The notes: generated by a model from the sequence alone, not told the origin. A stretch of 64,000 nt of DNA from JAXLVB01 sp046329195 (GCA_046329195.1 JAXLVB010000001.1:744001-808000), one strand, 5' to 3'. Shown: positions 43,501-52,563, numbered from the stretch's first letter. Translations and numbers: made by a program.

Positions 43501-43603
43501 CTTCGCCGGATGTCACTTTACCTGTGACACTACGGTCTTGTGCCCACACTTGTACTATCAGTGCAAGCATCAATCCTAAGCTAAAAAGTAGCTTTTTTTT
43601 CAT
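40583..43603 (-). CDS. SusC/RagA family TonB-linked outer-membrane protein (locus 2)
   Basis: A 1006-residue TonB-dependent transporter. It has a signal peptide (LLFSLGLMLALIVQVWAQ), a carboxypeptidase-regulatory-like domain (VTGKVTSGEDSSPLPGVSVAIKG), a plug (VRIRGIGSINASAEPLYVIDG, KDAASTSIYGSRGANGVILITTKKG) and a 22-strand barrel ending in LSFGLNIGF. No STN signalling domain, so no anti-sigma coupling is expected. A TAAATTTG -7-like box on the minus strand at 43875-43882 would give a 5' UTR of about 265 nt. Confidence 0.96.
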   Translation of the reverse strand: MKKKLLFSLGLMLALIVQVWAQDRSVTGKVTSGEDSSPLPGVSVAIKGSTKGAQTDANGVYKISVPNNAVLLFSYIGFETQQVTVGAKSVIDVSLKPDAKTLQEVTITAGYGQYEKKSFTGARGELKSKGIENRPFSSAVGALQGQVAGLQTVATTGQPGAFQQVRIRGIGSINASAEPLYVIDGIVVNAGDFSNRTTSSSTLAGLNPNDIEEMVVLKDAASTSIYGSRGANGVILITTKKGKAGKTQFSANAEYGTNNLSIPNLAKPLNRSEYLSLTEEGLKNAGASAATITNTLNALGASNTDDVDWLSAVTRTGQYQNYSLQAQGGDNKTTFFMSGGYYKEQATVIGSQFDRISGNANIRHNASEKLSFSLNVNVSGSNQLTPNNGGAFANPVLSAYFLRPTQRIYNPDGSFDVSTTTFANIYNPVALVAVNKNKYFSLKGLAGMGAEYRPIKNLTLSTKYGIDFNAIEENYYRNPQFGDGRNTGGGAFADYTRFFNWTWTNQADYRIYLNEAKDFTADVKVGYEAQLSKTYFSNVYSEGFPSSTDLIYPVVASTPKTASASGSDYSFASAYSNVAFNYKNKYSLTGSARQDKSSRFGINNRTGNFWSVGAAWNIDQEAFLQNNSVVSALKLRASYGVNGNGGIGNYAWRATYGYGFNYNQVPGSAPNNIGNADLTWELSKPFNVGIDAGLLKDRINVSFDYYNRQTSNLLLDVPLSRTSGFSSQTANIGAMENKGFELTINASPVKAKDFSWDINFNIAVNKNKITALFQNQDILSGSFIRRVGLDYQTFYLREWAGVDPQTGNPLWYLNTQNTDGTFDRTTTTNYNAAQRIVTSGSATPKSFGGLTNTLRYKGLSLEFQFYFNFGNKVQDTWAAYLIGDGFNPSFNKYKKQLQRWQNPGDITDVPKYIYNNSNLSYSASTRYLYDGGFIRLRNVVVRYELPKTVLKTLKLNTMSVYARGTNLWTKTMDENLYFDPEVGIAGQTNLNIFLSKTLSFGLNIGF

Positions 43604-43958
43604 AGGAATTCACGTTAAATTGGTTAATAAATTGAAAAAGAGATAGATACACTTATAAACAACACGATTGTTGCCAAAATGTTTGAACAAAGGATTTCTG
43701 AAGGAATCCTTTTAGACAGACTGAACCACAAAAAAATCGCTTAGCAGAGCGAGAAAGCAAGAATTGCCGCTAAGGACAATATCGAAGAAAAAAATTGTAA
43801 ATGTTTGTTTTCATAGTCTTCATTTTGTTGATGGATGAACTTAAGTTTTGGTTACACGATTTCATGTATTAACACAAATTTAAGACACTTCGTTTGCAAA
43901 ATTAGTTGGAATGTTTAAGAAAAATACCAAAAAGCCCCACAAAATTTTCACAAAAAAT
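43604..43958 (-). other. Long leader / intergenic region of SusCD locus 2
   Basis: No gene is seen. It holds a promoter-like TAAATTTG (43875-43882, minus) and an 8-bp hairpin AAAGGATT/AATCCTTT (43689-43712) inside the predicted 5' UTR of the susC-like gene. The hairpin lacks a good T run, so an RNA-level role is only possible. Confidence 0.4.
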
Positions 43959-43994
43959 ACCAAAGCCAGCTTCAAAATTGAAGCTGGCTTTGGT
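43959..43994 (-). terminator. Terminator of the first SusCD operon
   Basis: ACCAAAGCCAGCTTCAA and TTGAAGCTGGCTTTGGT form an almost uninterrupted 16-17-bp stem with an A/T-rich tip and a TATTTTTTG tail on the minus strand. It lies 20 nt after the 44015 stop. Confidence 0.9.
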
Positions 43995-44014
43995 CAGAAC
44001 GGATAGTTATCGCC

Positions 44015-44467
44015 CTATTTTGATAGGGTTAGTGTAAACTTCTTGTAGTTTTCGCTAGGCAAGATGGTTTCGTTGCCTTTCAAGACAAACACCACACGCT
44101 GTGTACCAGAGGCAATACTTCCGGCTTTTACGGTGTAGTAAATATATCCAAAGCTACTGTTGGCTGGCACCGTAAACGTTCCTTTGTTAGGAAGTGTATA
44201 GTGCGTTCCTTCAACGGCTGTGGTGGTGGCCGTTTCGATTTCATAGCCCAACGACAGTGGCGATGTTTGCTGCGCTCCTACCAACTGTACTTTCAAGCTG
44301 TCGGTTGCAGGGTTGGTAGCCGTGGTAGTTACACTTTTGGTGGCAGACAATGGAAAAAACTCAATTACAGTTGGGCCTTTGTATAGGTTGTCTCGGTCTT
44401 CCATACACGATAACCCAACCAAAGCAATGGCCGCAACACACAAATAATTCAAAAATGATTTGTTCAT
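44015..44467 (-). CDS. Small lipoprotein with Calx-beta/DUF4843-like domain
   Basis: A 150-residue lipoprotein with signal ending LVGLSCMEDRDNLYKG. The rest is predicted beta-rich, with EFFPLSATKSVTTTA, TTTAVEGTHYTLPNKGTFTVPANSSFGYIYYTVKAGS and a final FTLTLSK, as in Calx-beta/DUF4843-type domains accompanying SusD proteins. It is third in an operon after the SusC and SusD homologs (40 nt gap), suggesting a surface glycan- or substrate-binding accessory. Family assignment is tentative. Confidence 0.7.
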   Translation of the reverse strand: MNKSFLNYLCVAAIALVGLSCMEDRDNLYKGPTVIEFFPLSATKSVTTTATNPATDSLKVQLVGAQQTSPLSLGYEIETATTTAVEGTHYTLPNKGTFTVPANSSFGYIYYTVKAGSIASGTQRVVFVLKGNETILPSENYKKFTLTLSK

Positions 44468-44507
44468 ATCTTAGTGATGTTTAACGCTGGGGCTAAACCC
44501 CAACAAA

Positions 44508-45959
44508 TCAATATCCTGGGTTTTGAACCAAACTCTTGTTTACGTCTAATTCGCCTTGTGGAATCGGAGCCAACAATCGGTAGTCGGTAGCTTTGATGGT
44601 TTCGTTGACAGTAGCTACGGTAGCCGAACGGGTCTTGATTACGTCTGCGTTCAGACGAATGAGGTCAAACCAACGGATACCTTCGTAGGCCAACTCGATA
44701 CGACGCTCTTTCAAAACGGCATCTAACAAAGCTGTTCCCGTCAAGCCAGTCAACGCTTTTAATCCTGCTCTTGTCCGAATTCTGTTTAGATCGGTCAAGG
44801 CGTCAGCGGTGTTATTGAGGTTGGCGTTGGCTTCGGCCCGGATCAAATACATTTCCGAAATACGCAAAATTTTGGTGTTATCCACGTTAGGTGCCTTGGC
44901 TGATGGGTATTTTAAGTTCCAGAAGATTCTTTCGCTACCCTTTGTGATGGAGAACAACAAGTCTTTGCGAACATCGCCTGTTTCGTAGAGGTTTACCAAG
45001 TTGGCTTGTGGTGAAATATCACCATAACCAGCCCCTGACAATGACGGAGAACTTGGATAGTTGTTACGGCTGTAGATAGAGCCAAGGCAGTCGGATCCCA
45101 AGCTTTCGTTTTGCTCAAAATTCACCTCAAAAATCGACTCTGGGCTTTGGGCTGTTGTAAAGATTGACCAATATTTGGTAGGGTCGCTCACAAAAGTGTT
45201 GTAGCCATTCCCGCCTGCATTAATAGCATCGGTTGCGTATTTTACCGCATCGGCCCATTCACCCAAATACAAAGCCGCCCGAGCACGAAGTGCTTGCGCT
45301 GCTACTTTAGAAGCAAACTTTGGCGCTTTTGAATTATCCAAGAGACCAATAGCGGCTTCGAGATCTTTCTTGATTTGCGCATAGACCTCACTTGCTTTGG
45401 CACGAGTTGGGTATTTGATGTCTGTCGGGAAAGCCTCTACGTATTCTAACTGTAGCGGTACTCCTAGATCAAAGTTATTAGGAGCCTTACCTGGCGCATA
45501 AGCATAAGTTTTTATCAAATCAAAGTAGGCCAATGCACGCAAAAACAACGCTTCACCTTGTACTTGTTTCTTACGGGCATCGGTCATACCGGCGGCGTTA
45601 CCAACATACTTGATGATACCGTTTGCTTTGTTGATGGTGTTGTAAGCAATGTTCCAAATGTTAATCTGAGAGCGAATCTGGTTGTTTGACTCATTCACAA
45701 AACGGTTGGAGTTACTGCTCACTACGTACATATTGTCTGACAGTACCTCAGGTACACAAATAAAGTCACGGCCATAGTAGCCAGAGCTCTGGAGGTTGTC
45801 GTAGGTCGAAACCAAAAAAGCCTCTACACCCGATGCTTCCTGTAAGGCGATGTCTTTGTCGATACTTGCCGTAGGGAGTGTTTCGAGGGTACTTTCGCAA
45901 GCAGTCGTAACTGCCAAGAGGCATGCTGTTAATGAAAGTAATTTTATATGTTTTTTCAT
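44508..45959 (-). CDS. RagB/SusD family outer-membrane lipoprotein (locus 1)
   Basis: A 483-residue SusD homolog. It has lipobox LAVTTACESTLETLP, TPR-like helices (VQGEALFLRALAYFDLIKTYAYAPG, VAAQALRARAALYLGEWADAVKYATDAI) and the C-terminal LRISEMYLIRAEANANL ... KERRIELAYEGIRWFDLIRLNADV ... IPQGELDVNKSLVQNPGY. It is paired with the SusC homolog upstream (75 nt) and the small lipoprotein downstream. It is a divergent paralog of the 39155-40555 gene. Confidence 0.95.
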   Translation of the reverse strand: MKKHIKLLSLTACLLAVTTACESTLETLPTASIDKDIALQEASGVEAFLVSTYDNLQSSGYYGRDFICVPEVLSDNMYVVSSNSNRFVNESNNQIRSQINIWNIAYNTINKANGIIKYVGNAAGMTDARKKQVQGEALFLRALAYFDLIKTYAYAPGKAPNNFDLGVPLQLEYVEAFPTDIKYPTRAKASEVYAQIKKDLEAAIGLLDNSKAPKFASKVAAQALRARAALYLGEWADAVKYATDAINAGGNGYNTFVSDPTKYWSIFTTAQSPESIFEVNFEQNESLGSDCLGSIYSRNNYPSSPSLSGAGYGDISPQANLVNLYETGDVRKDLLFSITKGSERIFWNLKYPSAKAPNVDNTKILRISEMYLIRAEANANLNNTADALTDLNRIRTRAGLKALTGLTGTALLDAVLKERRIELAYEGIRWFDLIRLNADVIKTRSATVATVNETIKATDYRLLAPIPQGELDVNKSLVQNPGY

Positions 45960-46034
45960 GATGCGTTTCTTTAGGGTTTTACAGATTTGAATTTTTACAA
46001 TTCAGTTTTCTGTGTGGAACCAAGAATCAGGTGC

Positions 46035-49022
46035 TTAGAACGACAGGTTTAGTCCAACAATATAGTTTTTGTATTGTGGATACTGTCCGAAGTCGCCACT
46101 ACCGTTAACAAATTCAGGGTCAATGCCTTGGTATTTTGTGACAGTCCAAAGGTTTACCCCTTGCGCATAAATACGAGCATTGTTGAGTTTGAGGCGCTGA
46201 AGCAATGTTTTGGGTAAGCGATAGCTCAACGTAACCTGCTTGAGGCGAATATACGAGCCGTCTTCGTAGAAGCGATCCGATATGGCATATTGCGAAGAAC
46301 TACCCGTTACGGTACCTCCAAAGAATGGCTTCGGAATGCCTGTGATGTCGCCTGGTTGCTGCCAACGATTCAAGTTGATGGCGTATTGGTTGCGGTCAAC
46401 GGTACTTCCCGAACGCTCAAAGAACGTACGGTCTTGGTTGAGTGCCAAATTGCCGTATTGGTAGTTGAACACCACATCTAACGACAAGCCACCGTAAGTA
46501 AAGGTATTGGTCAAACCACCATACGAAGGCACAAACGTACTTCCTAAAACAACTCGGTCTCGGGCGTTTTGAACGTAAGTAATGTTACCCAAGGTGTCGT
46601 ACCACATCGCACGGCCATCGGCAGGGTTTACGCCAGCCGAACGATACGAGAATACGGCACCAATTGGATACCCCACTCGTACCGACTGGTCACCAGCCAA
46701 TACTTGAGCGCCATCCAATAGTTCGGTAACTCGGTTCCAGATGTAGGTGAAGTTGAAGTCAGTAGTCCAACGGAATTTACCCGATTCTACGTTCACCGTA
46801 TTGACCGAAAACTCAATCCCTTCGTTTTTCATCTTACCGATGTTTTGACGAACCGAACCAAAACCATTAGAGTTTGGCAATGGGCGGCTCAACAAAAGGT
46901 CTGAGTTCTCACGGTTGAAGTAGTCAATGGTAGTTGTGATTTTGTTGTTAAACAACGTAAAATCAAGACCAAAGTCAATGGTAGTAGAGCGCTCCCACTT
47001 GAGGGCTGTATTTCCTAAGCCTGGGGCAATACCCGCCGAGCCTACATAATCTCCTGACTTACTATAAAGCGCTTTGGCATCGAAGTTACCGATACCACTT
47101 TGGTTACCGGCCGAGCCGTAGCTTACTCTGAACTTGAGGTCATCTACCCACGAAACATCGCTCATGAATGGCTCATTCTTCATCCGCCAAATAATAGCTC
47201 CTGACGGGAATAAACCGTATTTTTGGCTTTCGCCGAAACGAGAAGAACCATCGTAACGAAGCGTTCCTTCAACGGTATATTTCTCGTTGTAGGTCCACTT
47301 GGTATTAGCAAAATACCCCGCAATCTTGAAGCTTGTTGCACTACCCCCAGTGGTAGTTGGCGTAGCACCCGACGATACTTGTTGGAACTGATAGGTTGGG
47401 AAGCCTTGTGACTGAGCCGTAATAGTACGGTAGTTTTCGCTTTTGTAGTTAAAGCCAATTACTGTATTGGTTTTGAAAGCACCGAACGTTTTTCCATAGC
47501 CAAGGGTTTGGTCTGTTTGGAAGTTGATGTTACGAGTGTTAAAAGCACCTGCCGACCCACCGACCGAGCGACCATCGCCGAAGCGAGGGTCATTCCATGA
47601 GTTTTCAGAAATTTCTAGGTAGTCAATCGCAAAGTTGGTACGGAAATACAAATCTTTGGTCAGATTGTACGTAATGGCTTGCGCACCTTGGATTTGATTG
47701 CTTACCCCTTTACGATAGTTGAACGTAGCTACTTGAAGCGGGTTAAAGTTATCGTACGCACCCGGAAGTACGGTGTTAAACGAGCCGTCGGCGTTGTAAA
47801 TTGGGTTTACTGGCGACTGCAACTGTGCCGTACGGCTAATGTTTGCAAACGCACCGTCAGCAGGGAGGGTATTTTGGGTAATCGTACTGAGGTTGATCGA
47901 GGTATTGAACGTAAGTTTATCGCTGGCCTTGTGTTCTAATTTGACACGAGCCGTACCTCTTTTGTATTTAGTACCTACAACTTGCCCGTCTTGGCTGAGA
48001 TACGACGCCGACGTAGCAAAACTAGTACGACCATCGCCACCACTTGCCGAAATCTCATAGTTTTGAGTAGATGCTTTTTGCGAAACTGCCCCAAACCAGT
48101 CGTACGTAGGGATAGCACCGGCATCTGGATACTGAGAGGCAAAACCAGCGTATTGGGTTGAAGTTTTGCCGTAACGGTTAGCATAGGCCTCCAAACCCAG
48201 CTGCACCCATTCTGCACCTGTTAGCAGTTTTGGTACTCTGATTACTTCGTTATATCCATAATATGAGTTAAACGAGAACTGGGTTTTGCCACTTTTACCT
48301 TTTTTGGTTGTGATAACCACCACACCGTTGGCCCCTTGAGCACCATAGATAGCCGTTGCGGCGGCATCTTTCAATACGTCAATGGTCTCAATGTCGTTAG
48401 GGTTGAGGGTAGCTAGGGCGTTGGCCGAAGTAGATGAACGAGTGAAGTCACCCGAAGCAACCTGTACACCGTCAATCACATAAAGGGGTGTACTACCTGC
48501 ACTGATAGAGCCCACACCACGAATCCGTACGTTTACCGCCGCACCCGGAATACCACTCGTTGATGTGATTTGCACCCCAGCTGCACGTCCTTGTAGCGCA
48601 CGGTCAAAGCTTTGTACGGGCAAGTTCTCAATCTCTTTGCCTTTTACGGTTGACATGGCACCAGCAATGTCTTTGCGAGGTTGCTTGATACCAAACGCCG
48701 TAACCACTACTTCTTCGAGGTCTTTGGTATTACTTACCAACTGTACGCTCAGTTCAGAGCGGTTGCCTACTGTGAGTTGTTGTGTAGTGTAACCTACATA
48801 GCTAAACAAAAGCACGGCACCATTCGGAACGCTAATCCTGTAGATACCGTTTGCATCGGTTTGCGTACCCTTGTTTGTCCCTTTAATCGAGACGTTTACA
48901 CCTGGAAGCGGCCCTCCGTCTTCGGAAGCCGTCACCTTTCCAGTCACTTGTCGGTCTTGGGCTAATAGGCTGCCTATCAGTCCAACACAGAAAAAACAGG
49001 TTAAAAGTAATTTTTTTACCAT
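46035..49022 (-). CDS. SusC/RagA family TonB-linked outer-membrane protein (locus 1)
   Basis: A 995-residue transporter with signal peptide (LLLTCFFCVGLIGSLLAQ), regulatory-like domain (VTGKVTASEDGGPLPGVNVSIKG), plug (VRIRGVGSISAGSTPLYVIDG, KDAAATAIYGAQGANGVVVITTKKG) and barrel ending YKNYIVGLNLSF. It shares its N-terminal third closely with the locus 2 protein and diverges in the barrel, implying different cargo. A TACTTTTG -7-like box (49069-49076, minus) predicts a leader of about 40 nt. Confidence 0.96.
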   Translation of the reverse strand: MVKKLLLTCFFCVGLIGSLLAQDRQVTGKVTASEDGGPLPGVNVSIKGTNKGTQTDANGIYRISVPNGAVLLFSYVGYTTQQLTVGNRSELSVQLVSNTKDLEEVVVTAFGIKQPRKDIAGAMSTVKGKEIENLPVQSFDRALQGRAAGVQITSTSGIPGAAVNVRIRGVGSISAGSTPLYVIDGVQVASGDFTRSSTSANALATLNPNDIETIDVLKDAAATAIYGAQGANGVVVITTKKGKSGKTQFSFNSYYGYNEVIRVPKLLTGAEWVQLGLEAYANRYGKTSTQYAGFASQYPDAGAIPTYDWFGAVSQKASTQNYEISASGGDGRTSFATSASYLSQDGQVVGTKYKRGTARVKLEHKASDKLTFNTSINLSTITQNTLPADGAFANISRTAQLQSPVNPIYNADGSFNTVLPGAYDNFNPLQVATFNYRKGVSNQIQGAQAITYNLTKDLYFRTNFAIDYLEISENSWNDPRFGDGRSVGGSAGAFNTRNINFQTDQTLGYGKTFGAFKTNTVIGFNYKSENYRTITAQSQGFPTYQFQQVSSGATPTTTGGSATSFKIAGYFANTKWTYNEKYTVEGTLRYDGSSRFGESQKYGLFPSGAIIWRMKNEPFMSDVSWVDDLKFRVSYGSAGNQSGIGNFDAKALYSKSGDYVGSAGIAPGLGNTALKWERSTTIDFGLDFTLFNNKITTTIDYFNRENSDLLLSRPLPNSNGFGSVRQNIGKMKNEGIEFSVNTVNVESGKFRWTTDFNFTYIWNRVTELLDGAQVLAGDQSVRVGYPIGAVFSYRSAGVNPADGRAMWYDTLGNITYVQNARDRVVLGSTFVPSYGGLTNTFTYGGLSLDVVFNYQYGNLALNQDRTFFERSGSTVDRNQYAINLNRWQQPGDITGIPKPFFGGTVTGSSSQYAISDRFYEDGSYIRLKQVTLSYRLPKTLLQRLKLNNARIYAQGVNLWTVTKYQGIDPEFVNGSGDFGQYPQYKNYIVGLNLSF

Positions 49023-49076
49023 GTTAAGTGTGTATTAGGTTGTTAATGAAAAAGAACAGATAATTCTACAAAAGTA

Positions 49077-49306
49077 GTCAATAAGAATTATGCAGTTTTT
49101 CCAATAAACTCATCCTAAACCGTTTATCTACAAAAACTGATAGTTTACCCCTATATTAGCCTATAAAATTCGACAAAAGCCCGTTTTCGATGGTCAAAAA
49201 GTAGAATCAGTCTATCATTGGGCTTTTTTTGAAACTTTGTTTTAGCAGATTATTTATTAAAAAAGTAATATTTCTGTTTGAGGGATGTCTCCCTATTCCA
49301 TAAAAA
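49077..49306. other. Intergenic region upstream of SusCD locus 1
   Basis: It contains AAAAGCCC (49175-49182) and GGGCTTTTTTT (49220-49230), with an inner GATGG/CTATC pairing, forming a loose hairpin with a T run on the plus strand. It lies upstream of the predicted susC promoter, so it is not in its leader. No gene is recognised. Confidence 0.4.
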
Positions 49307-49331
49307 TGCCCCAGCTTATATGGCTGGGGCA
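49307..49331 (-). terminator. Terminator of the SDR gene
   Basis: TGCCCCAGC and GCTGGGGCA form a 9-bp stem with a seven-base loop and TTTTT on the minus strand, 86 nt after the SDR stop. Confidence 0.8.
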
Positions 49332-49416
49332 AAAACAAGAAGTGTTTATTTTTTACTTACCGTTCATTGAACGCTAGCGAAGATACGTGTCTAACATCCT
49401 ACCCATTGAGCCAATT

Positions 49417-50211
49417 TTAAGAATTAACACCTTGTACCATTTTGTAGAGTAGCCCCGGCCAAAACCGTTTGAGTTTCATGCCAAGTCCTTCGTACCAGCC
49501 CCCTACATATACCTCCTTGCGATTGGCTTTGATGGCCGCCACAATTCGTCGGGCACATTCGTCAGAAGTCATTCCTTTTTGCTGGTTTTTGTCCATTTTA
49601 CCATGCTGTTGGCCTTTGGCATCAAGCGCTGAGAGCGAAATATTGGTCTGAATGTATCCAGGGCAGATGGTGGTTACTTGGATGTTGTCTTTATACGATT
49701 CGGCCCGAAGTGCATCAAAAAAGCCGATGAGGGCGTGTTTGGCTGCGCAATAGCCACTACGGAGTGGTGTGCCAAGTTTACCCGCCACACTACTAATAGG
49801 CACAAAACAACCTGATTTTTGGGTCAACATCTGAGGTAAGACAGCCTTAGTAAGAGCCACCACACTGAAAAAGTCAAGTTCCATGATGTCTCGATACACC
49901 CTAAAATCCGTATCTTTTACATAAGAACGTTGCGAAATTCCGGCGTTTTGTACCATGATGTCTATCTGTCCAAAGCGTTCTACAACAGCCTGAACGTTGG
50001 CAGGAAATGCTTCCATATCCAACATATCCATCGGCAAAACCATCACGAAATCATCAGCCAGATGGGTTTCGGCTTTGACCCGCTCCAATTCGGTTTCACG
50101 GCGAGCCGACAGCACCAACTTGGCACCTTCTTTGGCAAACTGTTTGGCCAGAGCCTCGCCAATTCCCGAAGAGGCTCCCGTAATCCAGACCACTTTATTT
50201 TGAAAATTCAT
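49417..50211 (-). CDS. SDR family oxidoreductase
   Basis: A 264-residue classical short-chain dehydrogenase. It has N-terminal VVWITGASSGIGEALAKQFA (TGxxxGIG), MVQNAGISQRS (NAG), catalytic SSVAGKLGTPLRSGYCAAKHALIGFFDALRAE (Ser, YxxxK) and ICPGYIQTNIS. The C-terminus with VYVGGWYEGLGMKLKRFWPGLLYKMVQ resembles the membrane-associated DHRS7-like branch. Substrate unknown. It has no operon partners. Confidence 0.93.
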   Translation of the reverse strand: MNFQNKVVWITGASSGIGEALAKQFAKEGAKLVLSARRETELERVKAETHLADDFVMVLPMDMLDMEAFPANVQAVVERFGQIDIMVQNAGISQRSYVKDTDFRVYRDIMELDFFSVVALTKAVLPQMLTQKSGCFVPISSVAGKLGTPLRSGYCAAKHALIGFFDALRAESYKDNIQVTTICPGYIQTNISLSALDAKGQQHGKMDKNQQKGMTSDECARRIVAAIKANRKEVYVGGWYEGLGMKLKRFWPGLLYKMVQGVNS

Positions 50212-50332
50212 AGTTTAGGCGTTCTGAGGATAAAGTATAATTTGAATCCTTTTTTATTGCAAAAGTCTGATAATCAAAAACTTGTTCCACTTTTAATGAT
50301 TGTAAATAATGGCAAGTTCTAGTCAAATTCGC

Positions 50333-51961
50333 TTACTCTACTTTTTGGGTAGTTACGTAATAATTTTCATCGGCTTTTAGTTCGCCTACAAAATCGGTCT
50401 TGAGGCTTTTCCACTCAGGGGTTGGATTTAACTGTTGCGATTTACCTGAACCAAACCAAACCTGCACAGGCATGTCAAAACCCGCTACGCAGTTGTTCCA
50501 CCGATACCGAAGTGTTGCGTCTTTGAGTTGGTACTCCAACACAGGTATCCGCACGTCACGGAGGTATTGGTCAAATACTTTGCTCAGGTTATGACCCGAT
50601 TTCTCACTCATAAATTGCTCAATCTGAGCCCCCGTTACGGTTTGGTGATAAAACGTCTTGTTCATGTTTCGGAGCAACTGGCGCCATTTTTCGTCATTAT
50701 TCACAATCTGCCGAATGGTATGAAGCATGTTTCCACCTTTGGAGTACATATCACCTGAACCTTTGTGGTTTACGTTGTACATACCAATAATCGGAATATC
50801 GTTGCGGATACCTTTGCGAGTACCTATTACGTAGTCGGCGCCTGCTTTTTTGCCAAAATAATACTCGGTGTACAGGTTCTCAGAGTAGTTGGTAAAGCTC
50901 TCGTGCACCCACATGTCGGCGATGTCTCGATAGGTGATGTTATTGGCAAACCACTCGTGCCCCGACTCGTGAATAATGATAAAGTCCCACTTATTTCCCC
51001 AGCCCGTACCCGATAAGTCTCGACCCAAGTACCCATTCTTGAAGGCGTTTCCGTAAGTGACCGAGCTTTGGTGCTCCATTCCCAAATAGGGTACTTCGAC
51101 GAGCTTGTAGCCATCTTCGTAAAACGGATACGGCCCAAACCAATGTTCAAACGCCTTGAGCATCAGCTTGGCTTGTTTAAATTGTTCTCGGGCTTTGGCT
51201 TCGTTTTCGGGCAATACGTAAAAGTTGAGGTCAAGTTTACCCTTTTCGCCCATGAGTGTGTCAGACCACTGCACGTAATTGCCGATGTTGACATTAACAC
51301 CGTAGTTGTTGATTGGATTGGCCACGAACCAATCGAAGGTACGAGTGCCATCGCCATTGTCGGTGACTTTGCGCAAGCGACCGTTCGATACGTCCATGAG
51401 GGGCTTCGGAACGGTGGCGCTAATGAGCATACTGTCGGGTTCGTCGTACATGTGGTCTTTGCAGGGCCACCACACGCTGGCTCCCAGCCCTTGACACGAC
51501 ATGGTGATGAAGCCGTTTCCGGCAGCGTCTTTTTTCCATGTAAAGCCCCCATCCCACGGAGGACGACGAGCAATCTGTGGCTTGCCTTTGTAATAGACCG
51601 TAAGGCTCTCGGTCTTGCCAACTTGTTGTTTCTTAGTTAGTTCAATAAAAAACGCATTACCATCTCGGCGAAAGTTAAGGTCTTTGCCATCTTGCACCAC
51701 TCGGCTGATGTTGAGAGGCCGTTGCAAGTCAATCTGAAGGGTTTGATACGGCTTGAGTACTTTGTACCGAACCACCGTACTACCGCCTACGGTACTGTCG
51801 GCAGGGTTTATCTTGACGCTGAGGTGATAGTATGTAAGGTCCCACCAAGCACGTTCTTTGGTAATGGTACCTCGTAGGGTATCATCATGGGTAAACTGGT
51901 ATTTTTGTGCAAAACCGACCGTTGCCCAGCAACAGCAAATAGCCAAAAAGAATTTTTTCAT
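50333..51961 (-). CDS. M1 family metallopeptidase, secreted
   Basis: A 542-residue protein from ATG 51961 (MKKFFLAICCCWATVGFAQ, signal peptide). The longer frame to 52000 would bury that signal. The N-terminal beta domain is followed by a gluzincin catalytic domain: GMEHQSSVTYG, then HESGHEWFANNI (HExxH) and WVHESFTNYSENL supplying the third zinc ligand. The C-terminal helical domain of large aminopeptidases N is missing, as in the short M1 group. It likely trims peptides in the periplasm. Confidence 0.92.
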   Translation of the reverse strand: MKKFFLAICCCWATVGFAQKYQFTHDDTLRGTITKERAWWDLTYYHLSVKINPADSTVGGSTVVRYKVLKPYQTLQIDLQRPLNISRVVQDGKDLNFRRDGNAFFIELTKKQQVGKTESLTVYYKGKPQIARRPPWDGGFTWKKDAAGNGFITMSCQGLGASVWWPCKDHMYDEPDSMLISATVPKPLMDVSNGRLRKVTDNGDGTRTFDWFVANPINNYGVNVNIGNYVQWSDTLMGEKGKLDLNFYVLPENEAKAREQFKQAKLMLKAFEHWFGPYPFYEDGYKLVEVPYLGMEHQSSVTYGNAFKNGYLGRDLSGTGWGNKWDFIIIHESGHEWFANNITYRDIADMWVHESFTNYSENLYTEYYFGKKAGADYVIGTRKGIRNDIPIIGMYNVNHKGSGDMYSKGGNMLHTIRQIVNNDEKWRQLLRNMNKTFYHQTVTGAQIEQFMSEKSGHNLSKVFDQYLRDVRIPVLEYQLKDATLRYRWNNCVAGFDMPVQVWFGSGKSQQLNPTPEWKSLKTDFVGELKADENYYVTTQKVE

Positions 51962-52115
51962 AGGGGTATAAGCGTGTACAAGCCACATTGCTTGCATCAA
52001 TATAGCATAACAAAGCCCCTAAGATAGCAAGAATTAAGAACGTAGCAATTGGTGGGAAGCAACAAGGATAGATAAAGGCTTGCTTTTGAGGTGATGAACC
52101 AAGCCGCATACTGTC

Positions 52116-52150
52116 AAAGAGGGAGATTCGTTACACGAATCTCCCTCTTT
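52116..52150. terminator. Terminator downstream of the YtxH gene
   Basis: AAAGAGGGAGATTCG and CGAATCTCCCTCTTT form a 15-bp perfect stem with loop TTACA, 5 nt after the stop of the minus-strand gene. It is strong on both strands. Confidence 0.88.
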
Positions 52151-52155
52151 ATGGA

Positions 52156-52443
52156 TTATTCAGGTGCTTGGGTGGGCTGAGTTTTGTTACTCATTAAATC
52201 TTGTAGAAATTTTTCTACTTCTGGAAATTTCTCTTTCAAGATAGCCGAGCCTTCTGTTTTGAGTTGTTCAAAATATTCGGGGGCTTTATCTACAGCTTCT
52301 TCTGCCTGATTTTTAAGGTCTTTGGCTTGAGATTTGAGGTCATCCAGCATTTTTTCGCCCTCTTCGGTTTGCAAATACTTTTGCAAGGCAACCCCCGCAG
52401 CGGCTCCTAAGATGAACGTGGCTAGGTGTTTTGCATTAATCAT
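52156..52443 (-). CDS. YtxH domain-containing protein
   Basis: A 95-residue protein. One N-terminal hydrophobic helix of the YtxH type (HLATFILGAAAGVALQKYLQTEEGEKMLDDL) is followed by a charged helical region (KSQAKDLKNQAEEAVDKAPEYFEQLKTEG) and a disordered Pro/Gln tail. Related proteins are stress-associated and of unclear function. It is a single-gene unit. Confidence 0.85.
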   Translation of the reverse strand: MINAKHLATFILGAAAGVALQKYLQTEEGEKMLDDLKSQAKDLKNQAEEAVDKAPEYFEQLKTEGSAILKEKFPEVEKFLQDLMSNKTQPTQAPE

Positions 52444-52563
52444 GTTTTTGGTTGTGTTTGGTGAAATTTTATGTGAATTTGGCGAATTTGAGTAGTTTTA
52501 CAAGCCCCGTCTGGACAGGCGGTTAATGGTCTTGTTTAAAGGTTTATTCATACTATATCTGTC

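Noticed and set aside
49175..49230. AGCCC...GGGCT hairpin with T run upstream of SusCD locus 1, considered as an attenuator
   Set aside because: The T run is on the plus strand and the element lies upstream of the likely susC promoter. Pairing inside the loop is weak.
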